Positions 48,480 through 57,792 of a stretch of DNA of 64,000 bases are shown here, in pieces. The notes below the pieces were generated by a model. The model ran no database searches. It was not told the origin of the DNA and was given only the letters and a program-made list of their open reading frames with translations. The DNA is from an uncultured Paraburkholderia sp. (GTDB taxonomy: Bacteria > Pseudomonadota > Gammaproteobacteria > Burkholderiales > Burkholderiaceae): the NCBI GenBank assembly GCA_940747215.1, contig CALNWS010000004.1, positions 31,754 through 95,753 on the forward strand, given 5' to 3'. The translations under genes were made by a program, and so were the position numbers. Positions within the stretch are counted from its first letter, which is position 1. Each line of letters begins with the position of its first letter.

Positions 48480-49062
48480 ATGGCAGCAAAGAAAATTCTG
48501 TTTCTGACCGGCGACTTCGCCGAGGATTACGAAACGATGGTGCCGTTCCAGGCATTGCAGGCAGTCGGCCATGTGTCGACGCGGTCTGCCCTGACAAGAA
48601 GGCAGGCGATCGCATCAAGACCGCCATTCACGACTTCGAGGGCGACCAGACCTACACCGAAAAACCCGGCCACCAGTTCACGCTCAATACAACGTTCGAC
48701 GAAGCCGACCCGCGCCAGTACGACGCGCTCGCCATCGCGGGCGGCCGCGCGCCGGAGTATCTGCGGCTCAATCAGATCAATCAGACGAGATAGTGCGGCA
48801 ATTCGCCGAAGCCGGCAAACCGATCGCCGCGATCTGCCACGCGGCGCAACTGCTCGCGGCCGCCGACGTGATCCGCGGCAAGCGCATTTCGGCTTACCCG
48901 GCCTGCGCGCCGGAAGTGAAACTGGCGGGCGGCGAGTATGCCGACATTCCGGTCGACGCCGCCGTCACCGACGGCAACTTCGTCACCGCGCCCGCATGGC
49001 CCGCACATCCGGAATGGCTACGCCAATTCCTCGTGCTACTCGGCACACGCATCGAACTCTGA
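48480..49062 (+). pseudogene. DJ-1/PfpI-family protein, frameshifted
   Basis: An excellent AGGAGG Shine-Dalgarno (48468-48473) precedes ATG at 48480. It reads [20 protein letters not shown] up to ALQAVGH. A +1 shift near 48575 moves the next part ([20 protein letters not shown], then [18 protein letters not shown]) into another frame. A 9-bp perfect tandem duplication (TCAATCAGA at 48768-48776 and 48777-48785) and another shift precede [20 protein letters not shown], which holds the nucleophile Cys in AICHAAQLL. The end is HPEWLRQFLVLLG. DJ-1/PfpI proteins act as chaperone/deglycase or protease-like enzymes; the role here is unknown. Confidence 0.9.
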
Positions 49063-50376
49063 CCGGCCTCTGCCCTGCGCCAATCGCGCACATAGAAAAT
49101 GCGCAGCGAATGCACGCCCGGCGGCGTAGGTGCCGTCCCGGTTTCGATACGGCCTTCGCGCGACGGATCGAGATAATTCACCGCGTTGCCGATCAGGTTG
49201 GCGAACACCTGCTCGAGCGCGGTCGGATCGCCCCACACCGCTGGCAACTCGCCGACGCTCACGCGCGCGCCGCATGCGGATCGAACCCTGCAGCGCACCG
49301 ATGATATGCAACGCACGCAGCACGGCCGTCTGCAGATAATGCAGCGCCTCGCCGATATCTTCCTCGACGACGCGCTCGATATGCTGACGCGCCTGCGCCG
49401 TGAGCGACGAGTCGCGCACCGCTTCACGCAGATCGTCGCAAGCGCGGATCAATTCCTTCGAGAAGCCTTGCAGATTCACGAGCGGCGCGCGCAGATCGTG
49501 CGATACGCTGTAGATGAACATTTCGTTTTCCTGCGTCTGCTGACGCAGCGTCTCGTTGATCCGCGCGAGTTCGCTCGTTCGGCGCGTGAGATCGGCCTGG
49601 AAACGCGCCTGAATGCGCTCCGCTTCGAGCAGAAGCCGGCATGGTTTCATGCAAGGTCAGATCGAGCCGTGCGATTTCGTCGCGCCCAGCGCAATGGGTG
49701 CCAACGGTTCGTTGCCCGCGAGCCGTCCGGCGTTGTCGGCAAGACGCGTGAGTCGTCCGCGCACACCGCGCGTGAAGATCCAGACCGCGAGCGCGACGAA
49801 CACCAGCGAGCCGAGCACAGCGGCCAAGATGAGGGACTGCTGCCGTTCGCGCGCCGCGCCGGCGTCGTTGGAGCGCAACGTGTCGAGGCGCCGCTCTTCG
49901 GCCTGGAACAAAGCCACCCGTTGTCGGAAACGGTCGAGCACGTCGGCGCCTGCGAGATCGCGCAAACGCTCCAGCACGTCGCGCCGCCGCCCGGAGTACA
50001 TCAGATCCTGAACGCGGTCCGACCATTGACGATAATACGACTGCACGGCCTAGCGGATCTGCACGACCCGCTCGACCTGCGCCGGATTGTCCGCGACCAG
50101 ATCGGCCAGATGGTCGATGCGCCGGTCGACATCCAGACGGTGACCGGCGTGATGAAGTGATTGTTATTGGCGAGCACCGCGCCGCGCAGCGCCACCGATT
50201 CGCCCAGCACCGGATCGAGAATCGAGGCGGTCTGGCACAGCACCTCCTAGCTGTGGATCGCCCAACGCTCCGCCTTGCGATGCGTACGACTGAGCCTTGA
50301 TCAGCCCAGTCAGTAACGCCAGTTCGAAGATGGCTGGAATCGCGATCAGCAACAGGCCTTTAGTGGTGAGTCTCAT
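49063..50376 (-). pseudogene. Sensor histidine kinase, multiply broken and truncated
   Basis: Starts MRLTTKGLLLIAIPAIFELA (N-terminal TM helix), then a periplasmic helical sensor in two frames (AVLANNNHFITPVTVWMSTG; QSYYRQWSDRVQDLMYSGRR). A second TM (LAAVLGSLVFVALAVWIFTR) and HAMP domain follow, then coiled coil and the HisKA box (MFIYSVSHDLRAPLVNLQGF, phospho-His in SHDLR). The N-box of the ATPase domain is in yet another frame (PTALEQVFANLIGNAVNYLD). The G1/G2 boxes are missing: the gene runs into the end of the convergent PfpI remnant. Kinase activity is impossible from this copy. Confidence 0.88.
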
Positions 50377-50788
50377 GCGCGCGCATTGGGATCGCTGGCC
50401 GGCAGGTCATGCACGGGACGAAACATTATGTCGGCGTTTCACTGGAAAACAAAGGCGGTTAGCCATCCGGCCAGGTTTTTACCGCCAGATCTGCGGGTTT
50501 TCCGCGCCGGGCGGATCAAGGTCGTCAGCATTATGAATGGATCGTAATTCAGATCGAATAATTGGCATTGGCCCGATTTTGAAACATATACGGACGCTTA
50601 CTATCCGAATACACAAAAATGTGCGGATAAAGCACTTTCAGGTGCACATGAACAACGCACTCTGTTACGACAACACATCAGACGAAACCCAATCCGGTGC
50701 CGAACTGCACCGCCTCGACGCTTTTCAGCACAAGTTTGGCCCGCTTCTTGCGCTCATTGTCCGTTTTTGGCATACGCGGATTACTTCG

Positions 50789-51976
50789 ATGGAAAGTCTG
50801 AAAAGCGGCACCGATACGCTCTTTCTTCTGCTTGGCGCCGCCATGGTGCTGGCGATGCACGCAAGCTTCGCCTTCCTCGAACTCGGCACAGTGCGCAAGA
50901 AGAATCAGATCAATGCGCTCGTCAAGATTCTGGTGGATTTTTCCGTTTCGACAATCGCCTATTTCTTCATCGGCTACACGGTCGCCTATGGCGTGCAATT
51001 CTTCGGCAACGCGAGTCGCTAGCGTCACACAACGGCTACGTGCTCGTGCGCTTCCTTTTCCTGCTGACGCGTTTGCCGCCGCGATTCCGGCGATCGTCTC
51101 GGGCGGCATCGCCGAGCGCTCCAAGTTCATCCGCAGCTCTTCCGACGTTTGTGCTGGTCGGCTTTATCTATCCGTTCTTCGAAGGGATCGTGTGGAATGG
51201 GCGCTTCGGCATCCAAAACTGGCTCGGCGACGTGTTCGGCGCGCAGTTTCACGATTTCGCGGGCTCCGTCGTATTCTACGCGTTCGGCGGCTGGGTCGTG
51301 CTGCCCGCCGTACTGCTGCTCGGCGCGCGGCACGGGCGCTATCACCGCGACGGCGGCATTGCCGCGCATCCGCCTTCGAACATTCCGTTTCTCGCGCTCG
51401 GCGCATGGGTGCTGGCGGTCGGCTGGTTCGGCTTCATGATGAGCGCGCAAACCGTCGACAAGATCAGCGGCCTCGTCGCCGTCAATTCGCTAATGGCGAT
51501 GGTGGGCGGCACGCTCACCGCCTAATTCGCCGGCCGCAACGACCCCGGTTTCACCTATAACGGCCCGCTCGCCGGACTCGTCGCCGTCTGCGCGGGCTCC
51601 GACGTGATGCATCCGCTCGGCGCGCTGATCACGGGCGGCATTGCGGGCGTGCTGTTCGTCACGATGTTCACGTGCGTGCAGAACCCGCTGGCGCATCGAC
51701 GACGTGCTCGGCGTATGGCCGCTGCACGGTCTGTGCGGCGCCTAGGGCGGCATCGCGGCGAGCATCTTTGGGCTGCGGGCGCTGGGCGGGCTCGGCGGCG
51801 TGTCGTTCGGCGCGCAACTGGTCGGTACGCTCGCAGGCATGGTGATCGCGACGCTCGGCACGCTCGTGTACGGCGCGATCCGTCTTACCGTCGGCTTGCG
51901 GCTTGATCAGGAAGACGAGTACAACGGCACCGACCTCTCGATCCACAAGATTTCGGCGACACTCGAGCGGGAGTAA
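50789..51976 (+). pseudogene. Amt-family ammonium transporter, multiply broken
   Basis: Starts MESLKSGTDTLFLLLGAAMV and reads well to VAYGVQFFGNAS. The frame shifts at ~51010, and later parts (AAIPAIVSGGIAERSKF; FVLVGFIYPFFEGIVWNGRF; FVTMFTCVQN; VWPLHGLCGA-*-GGIA) are spread over several frames. There is a TAA at 51523-51525 and a TAG at 51743-51745 where Trp is expected. The end is near LRLDQEDEYNGTDLSIHKIS. The upstream stretch 50377-50788 holds no gene. Confidence 0.9.
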
Positions 51977-52069
51977 TGTCGCGCGAACGTGCAAAACGGT
52001 CTGGCCATGCAGAACAAGACGCATGGCCGGCCTCGCCCGAAGCTGGCGCGAATGCTAAACTTGCGTGCT

Positions 52070-52116
52070 GGAGATGGCATTCTCCCTTAACCGCCCATGT
52101 GGCTGATGATGCCTGC
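52070..52116 (+). ncRNA. Fluoride riboswitch (crcB motif)
   Basis: GGAGATGGCATTCTCC (52070-52085), then AACCGCCC (52089-52096) and GGCTGATGATGCC-TGC (52101-52116). These match the fluoride-riboswitch consensus in order and spacing: the GG-N-GATGG-loop-stem start, the central ACCGCC joining piece, and the GGCUGAUGAUGCC element. It lies 93 bp before crcB on the same strand. No classical terminator separates it from the gene, so control is more likely at translation or through an unseen structure. Confidence 0.92.
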
Positions 52117-52208
52117 TATGCCCGGACCACACGGACGCGGCATCACGTGTCCAGTGCCGTCCAGTTTGTCGATAATCCGTTTTTTCAGGCGCACACTAGG
52201 CCACACTC

Positions 52209-52589
52209 ATGTATTGGTCCTTTCTCGCTGTCGCCATTGGCGGCGCACTCGGTTCCCTCTTCCGCTGGTTTCTCGGCATTCGCCTGAACGGTCTGTTCGC
52301 GGGCTTGCCGCTCGGCACGCTGGCCGCCAACGTCATTGCCGGTTATGTGATCGGCGTCGCGGTCGCGGGCTTCGCGCGCGCGCCGCAGCTTGCGCCGGAA
52401 TGGCGGCTCTTCGTGATTACCGGCCTGATGGGCAGCCTTTCCACGTTCTCCACTTTTTCCGCTGAAGTCGTGCAGCGTCTGCAGGACGGCCGGCTCGGCT
52501 GGGCGGCCGGCGAGATCGCGATTCACGTTGGCGCTTCGTTGTTGATGACCGTGCTCGGCATCGCCACGGTCTCGCTCTTCGCGCGCTAA
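52209..52589 (+). CDS. crcB: Fluoride ion channel CrcB/FluC
   Basis: Dual-topology, dimeric fluoride exporter channel. 126 residues, four TM helices, intact. Motifs: [18 protein letters not shown] (GxxGAxxRY-type N-terminal motif), [15 protein letters not shown] (GT-x-x-x-N) and [15 protein letters not shown] (the Phe-box/Na-site motif, normally GxxGGxTTFSTF). A fluoride riboswitch precedes it, so it should be switched on by fluoride. Its intactness among broken transporters suggests it is still selected. Confidence 0.96.
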   Translation: MYWSFLAVAIGGALGSLFRWFLGIRLNGLFAGLPLGTLAANVIAGYVIGVAVAGFARAPQLAPEWRLFVITGLMGSLSTFSTFSAEVVQRLQDGRLGWAAGEIAIHVGASLLMTVLGIATVSLFAR

Positions 52590-53158
52590 CCGGCGCGGCG
52601 CGTCACCACGCGATTTCTGCCTGCGTGCTTGGCCGCGTAGAGCGCGCGGTCGGCACGCGCGAGCGCCGAGTTGACGTCGTCGGTGGATTCGACGTTGCAC
52701 ACGCCGCACGAAAACGAATAGCCGATCGGCGCATAGCCTTCGATCGGCACCACGCGCTCCGCGAGGCTGCCGCGGATCCGTTCGACGGCGGCCACAGCAT
52801 CGTCGAACGACGTGTTCGGAAACACCAGCAAAAACTCTTCGCCGCCGATCCGCCCGAGCAAGTCCGATTGCCGAAGCGCAACACGGCAGATCTCGGCGAA
52901 ATCGCGCAGCACGGCGTCGCCGGCGGCGTGGCCGTAACGGTCGTTGATGCTCTTGATCACGCCATGCAGGATAACGTCGGCGAAAGTCATGCCGCGCGGC
53001 GCGTCGTCGAGCTGAAACGCGTGGCGGAAGGTTTCGTTGGCAAAGTCAAGACAGTCCGACGGATCGTACACGCCGAGCAGAACGTGCGGCCTGTCGAGCA
53101 TGCCAAGCAGTGCCTGCAAGCCAGCCGGATTGCCGGCGAGGTCCAGGATCGGGTTCAT
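52586..53158 (-). pseudogene. PAS-GGDEF protein with in-frame internal deletion
   Basis: 190 residues in one open frame. The N-terminus looks like a PAS sensor (HVLLGVYDPSDCLDFANETF). At about residue 67 (near 52957) it jumps into the middle of a diguanylate-cyclase domain (IKSINDRYGHAAGDAVLRDF, then LGRIGGEEFLLVFPNTSFDD with the GGEEF active site). The end of the PAS domain and the first ~50 residues of GGDEF, including the metal-binding Asp of the D-x-D-x-F-K motif, are gone. Diguanylate cyclase activity is therefore unlikely. Translation itself is possible. The stop overlaps the crcB end by 4 bp convergently. Confidence 0.8.
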
Positions 53159-53364
53159 GTCTCTCTGTTTGCGGCTCGTTTTCCAACTTGGCAGCAGAAA
53201 ACATGCCGCAGGAGAACGAACTCCGTCCGCCTAGGAGTCCGCCATGGTGCCGTGCGCCTGACAGGTATCGCTGCCGCTTACATCGCGGCGACGCGCAGGC
53301 TCACGTCATGAAATTGAGTTACCCGCGATGGCGAGTGCCACGCGGGTTAGCCGGTTCGGCCTTT

Positions 53365-54603
53365 TCAGGCGCCTTCGAGCGCCTGTTCGAAATCGGCGAT
53401 GAGATCCTCGATCTCTTCGATGCCGACCGAGAAGCGCACCATGCCGTCCGCGATGCCCATCGATTTGCGCACCTCGGCGCCTGCTTCCCAGAAGATGGTC
53501 GGCGCGACCGGAATGATCAGCGAGCGCGTGTCGCCGAGACCCGTGGCCTTGATCGGCAACTGGAGCCGGTTGACCACGTCGAGCATGCGATCGGCATTGC
53601 GCAGTTCGAACGACTGCAACCACGAACTGCTCTTGAACAGCTTCTTCGCGATTTCGTACTGCGGATGCGACGGCAAGCCGGGATAGTGAACCTTCTGGAT
53701 CGCCGGATGCGCTTCGAGATATTCCGCGAGCGCCTGTGCGTTCTCGCTACTCTTCGCCACGCGCAAGCTGAGCGTTTCGGCGCCAAGCCCGATCTGATGC
53801 GCCTGCTCCGACGAGAGCGCGCCGCCCATGTCGCGCAGACCTTTCTTGCGGACCTGCAGCAGACCCCAATCGGCGGAATTGGACGCGCGATAAACCTCGG
53901 CGATGTTCGGATAGTTCTGCCACGGGAATTCGCCGGTGTCCGTGACCGCGCCGCCGAGTGCCGCGCCGTGGCCCGACACCGTCTTGGTCAATGAATTGAT
54001 GACGAGACTCGCGCCGACCGCTTTCGGCTTGAATAGCGCGGGCGACGTGACGGTGTTGTCGACTACGTAGACGAGACCCTTGTCGCGGCACAGCGCGCCG
54101 ATCGCTTCGAGATCGGGTATCTGCGTGCCGGGGTTCGCGATCGTTTCGACGAACACCATGCGCGTGTTCGGACGCACGGCGGCGGCGACTTCATCGATCG
54201 AGCCCGATTCCACCGTGGTGACTTCGACGCCGAGCGACCTTAGCGTGCCGAACAGGCTGTTGGTGTTGCCGAACACGTAGCAGCTCGAAATGAGGTGATC
54301 GCCCGCGCGCAGTAACGTGAAGAACACCGCCGTGATCGCCGCCATGCCCGTGGAGAAGCAGACCGTGCCGCGACCGCCTTCGAGCCGCGTGATCTTGGCT
54401 TCGAGCGCGGCCGTGGTCGGCGTGCCCTGGCGTGCATAGTTGAAGCTGCCCTTCTTCGTGCCCTGAAACACGCCGATCAGATCTTCCACCCGATCGAATC
54501 CGTATTGAACCGACGTGTGAATCGGCTGACGCAACCCGCCGTGCTCGACACCGGCGATCCGGTCGGCATGAACGAGGTCGGCAGTAAAACCTTTGGTCTT
54601 CAT
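53365..54603 (-). CDS. Cystathionine gamma-synthase-family PLP enzyme
   Basis: 412 residues, intact, from the ATG at 54601-54603 (MKTKGFTADLVHADRIAGVE); the frame is open to 54651. Fold-type I PLP enzyme of the Cys/Met-metabolism family. Visible features are the substrate Tyr/Arg region NYARQGTPTT, CFSTGMAAITAVFF, VFVETIANPGTQIPDLEAI, the PLP Asp in VYVVDNTVTSP and the PLP lysine in SLTKTVSGHG. Members perform gamma-replacement or gamma-elimination on homoserine esters, cystathionine or methionine; the exact substrate cannot be read from sequence. It stands alone. Confidence 0.93.
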   Translation of the reverse strand: MKTKGFTADLVHADRIAGVEHGGLRQPIHTSVQYGFDRVEDLIGVFQGTKKGSFNYARQGTPTTAALEAKITRLEGGRGTVCFSTGMAAITAVFFTLLRAGDHLISSCYVFGNTNSLFGTLRSLGVEVTTVESGSIDEVAAAVRPNTRMVFVETIANPGTQIPDLEAIGALCRDKGLVYVVDNTVTSPALFKPKAVGASLVINSLTKTVSGHGAALGGAVTDTGEFPWQNYPNIAEVYRASNSADWGLLQVRKKGLRDMGGALSSEQAHQIGLGAETLSLRVAKSSENAQALAEYLEAHPAIQKVHYPGLPSHPQYEIAKKLFKSSSWLQSFELRNADRMLDVVNRLQLPIKATGLGDTRSLIIPVAPTIFWEAGAEVRKSMGIADGMVRFSVGIEEIEDLIADFEQALEGA

Positions 54604-55319
54604 AGGCGATGGTATTGAATCGAATGAGAAGCACCGCGGACGGTGCAGCAAACCTGAAGCGAGCTTTCGATTCTAACCGGCATGCATCGTGTTCCGGGGC
54701 CGGCCGGACTCATACCGCACCCGTTTCGCCGACACTATGTGTGCAACTGGACGATGCCGCGAGCCAATGTCTGTTACCTTGCGCGTTCGGCGGGTGCGAC
54801 GGTTTAGCGTTGCCATGCAACCAGCATCGAATCAGGCTTCAAAAACCGAAGGACGAAAAAAGCGTCACATTTCCGTGATACCTTAAAAATTCTAGCCAAT
54901 CCGAGGACCGTGCTAGAACCTGAGAGTCGGTATTTCGAAAGTTCAGCCACCTGAAGGGGAAGCCTGCGAGTTTCACGGGCTATAACGGTTGGATTCTCTG
55001 CGGTTGGATTCTCTAGTGGCATTCGACCGGAACCAGCACTAACGTCGGCTGGATTCGGGAAAAGCTGCGCTGAAAGCTGCAAAATGAGAAACCAGAAACC
55101 GCCTTTCGAAATGAGATTCCATTTTTATGGTAATGCTGACTAAGTCAAGCAAAATCTAAAGAGCCTTCATTCACATCAGCAAAATATTCCGATACAACGA
55201 ATCTTTTGTTGAAAGGTTCATTTCTCGCCCAAATTTGGTGCGTCTTCGGGGCATTTCGAGATGTTTGGGTAATACATAGACATAGAAATCACAAAACTGA
55301 AATGTAGTTCCAAAAAAAC
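54604..55319. other. Long gene-free, AT-rich region upstream of the IclR remnant
   Basis: About 715 bp without a supported gene. From ~55080 to 55319 it is markedly AT-rich compared with the rest of the window. It contains two copies of the 8-bp palindrome TTTCGAAA (54933-54940 and 55104-55111) and a near-perfect 15-bp tandem duplication (CGGTTGGATTCTCT at 54986-54999 and 55001-55014). A promoter for the next gene is likely, but the length suggests a lost gene or regulatory sequence. Confidence 0.45.
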
Positions 55320-56065
55320 ATGATTCGATTTACATCAATCGGAAAAACTGCGGAACCGCCTAGAGAGAAGGATGGTTCCGGCGACGAAGTCACCGCGCTC
55401 GCGCGTGGCCTGACCGTCCTGCGTTCGATCGCGGCGGCGGATACGCCGCTCAGCAATCACGAGCTCACCGAACTCACGGGCATTCCGAAGCCCACGGTGT
55501 CGCGCATCGCAGCCACGCTGGTCAGCGCGGGCTTTCTGTTCCGTCTGCCCGACAGCGAACGCTTCGTTCTCACCTCTTCCGTGCTCGAACTGAGTAACGG
55601 CTTCCTGCGCAACTTCGATATTCACGCCCGCGCGCGGCCGTTCCTGATCGAGCTTGCCGAACGCACCGCGCTGTAAGGTCCATCTGGCCGTGCGCGACCG
55701 GCTCGACATGGTCGTCATTGACGCGATCCGGCCGCGCTTGCCGTGCTCGTGTCGCGCCTCAAAATCGGCTCGCGCATGAATCTGAGCCGTACGGCAATTG
55801 GCCGCGCGTACCTCGCCGCGCTCGCTAAAAAAACCATCGAGCAAGGCTTCGCGATTGCAACTGGCGAGTGGTACGACGGGCTAAACGCCATCGCACTCGG
55901 CTTCACCGGCCCTTCCGGCGAACGCTATGCGGTGAATTGCGGCGGCTCGGCGAATCAATGTCCGCGCGACTAGCTGATCTCACGCGCCGCGCCTGCCCTT
56001 CTCGAATGCATCAGTAAATCGTGCTCGAGATCGGCGGCACGCCGGGGCGGCGGCTCGATACCTGA
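55320..56065 (+). pseudogene. IclR-family transcriptional regulator, frameshifted
   Basis: The N-terminal winged helix is intact (VTALARGLTVLRSIAAADTP, LTELTGIPKPTVSRIAATLV). After ELAERTAL near 55670 the frame shifts. Pieces of the effector domain follow in other frames (LDMVVIDAIRP; SRMNLSRTAIGRAYLAAL; ATGEWYDGLNAIALGFTGPS), with a deletion of ~40 residues before the last piece. A TAG at 55971-55973 (PRD-*-LIS) stands where Trp is expected. The natural end is near 56065. It would have been the local regulator, possibly of the flanking enzyme or efflux operon. Confidence 0.88.
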
Positions 56066-56422
56066 AGCACCAGCAGCTCGCCGGTCGGTGGCATCGGGAA
56101 TGTCCGGACGTTCTGTAACCTTCGTAATCAAAAGAAAAATACACGGGTGGACTGTTACAGACCCCGCGACGTAGGATCATGCTTTTCTGTCGCGGGACGC
56201 CCGCCCGGCCTCGTTCTCACACGCTGATACGAGCCCAGCCGTCCTGTCAGGACGACGCCATGCCTTAACATCCTTATCCCGCGCCTCAGGTAGCATCGCG
56301 CTGAATGAGCGCAGTGCATCCGCTGTCGAAACAGCCTGTCATGCCGCTCGCATGGTACGCCCGCCTTCTCGCGGCACCATCGCACGAGCGGCCCGAATCA
56401 AGCAAGCCACCTGACCGAACCG
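56066..56422. promoter_or_regulatory. Upstream region of the mdtABC remnant with a perfect palindrome
   Basis: 357 bp without a gene. At 56240-56254 there is a perfect 7-bp-arm palindrome CGTCCTG-T-CAGGACG that could be an operator for the RND operon. No clear -35/-10 pair was found. Confidence 0.35.
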
Positions 56423-57774
56423 ATGGACGAACAACAAAAGCATTCGGAAAACACACGCCCCGCCACGCCGGCCTCGCAACCGTCTCCCAGCTACGGCCCC
56501 GCCGGCGCGCCGGGCGCGGTGAAAAGTCATCGCAGCCGCAACATCGCGCTCATCGTCCTCGCGCTTCTGATCATCGCGTTCGTGCTGTGGTGTTGGTACC
56601 CCGTGGGGCGGCGCAAGCGGCACGCCGGCTGCAGGCGGTGCGAGCGGTGCGCATGCCGGCCGCGGCAGGCGCGGCGCGGCGATGGCGAACATGGCGCAGC
56701 CGGTTCACGTGGCCACGGCCACGCAGGGTGAAATGCCCGTGGTGCTCACCGCGCTCGGCACCGTCACGCCGCTCGCCAACGTCACCGTGTTGCCGCAGCC
56801 AAGCGGCATCCTGCAGGACGTCTATTTCAAGGAAGGCCAGATGGTCAAGAAGGGCGACGTGCTCGCCCAGATCGACCCGCGTCCCTATCAGACCTCGCTC
56901 GATAACGCGCAGGGCACGCTCGCTCGCGACGAAGCTCTGCTGCAAACCGCGCGGCTCGACCTGAAGCGTTATCAGACGCTACTCGCGCAGGACTCGATCG
57001 CGAGTCAGCAGGTCGACACGCAGGCCTCGCTCGTGCGTCAGTACGAAGGGCACGGTGAAGTCCGACAAGACGAACATCGACACCTACAAACTCGACCTCG
57101 TCTACGCGCGCATCACGGCGCCGGTGTCGGGGCGCGTCGGTCTGCGTCAGGTCGATCCGGGCAACTACGTCACGCCGAGCCTCACGAACGGCATCGTCGT
57201 AATTACGCAGTTGCAGCCGATCAGCGTGATCTTCACGACCTCGGAAGACAACCTGCAGCAGATCCTCGAGCAGACGCAGAACGGCCAGAAGCTCTCCGTC
57301 ACCGCGTACGACCGCAGCAACACCACGTCGCTCGAAGGCGGCACACTCGAAACGCTCGACAACCAGATCGACACCACCACGGGCACGGTCAAGCTGCGCG
57401 GCATCTTCCAGAACGCGAAGAACATCCTGTTCCCGAATCAGTTCGTGAACACGCGCCTGCTCGTCAATAAGATCAAGGACGCCGTGATCGTGCCGACGCC
57501 CGCCGTGCTCAACGGTTCGATGGGCGCGTTCGTGTACGTCGTGAAGGCGAACAATACTGTCACCGTGCGCCCGGTGAAGGTCGGACCGGTGGACGGCGAG
57601 CGCGTGGTGATCGACGGTTCGGACCGCCTGAAGGAAGGCGCGAAGATCACGATTCCGGCCAACAAGCCGCGCGGCGCTTTCGGCGTGCATGGCGCAAGCG
57701 GCGCCACAGCAGCATTGGGCGCCTCGGGTGCTCACGCGCATCACGGCAAACACGCGTCGCAAGCTTCCCAATAA
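56423..57774 (+). pseudogene. mdtA: MdtA-type RND periplasmic adaptor, frameshifted
   Basis: Starts MDEQQKHSENTRPATP with one TM helix (NIALIVLALLIIAFVLWCWY). It shifts near 56600 to the frame reading AQPVHVATATQGEMPVVLTA, TVLPQPSGILQDVYFKEGQM and VLAQIDPRPYQTSLDNAQGT. It shifts again near 57050, with a small deletion after SLVRQYEG, to LDLVYARITAPVSGRVGLRQ and VSGRVGLRQVDPGNYVTPSL. The barrel and membrane-proximal domains and a His-rich tail then run open to 57774. First gene of mdtA-mdtB-mdtC. Confidence 0.92.
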
Positions 57775-57792
57775 AGGCACGGTACTTATCGC

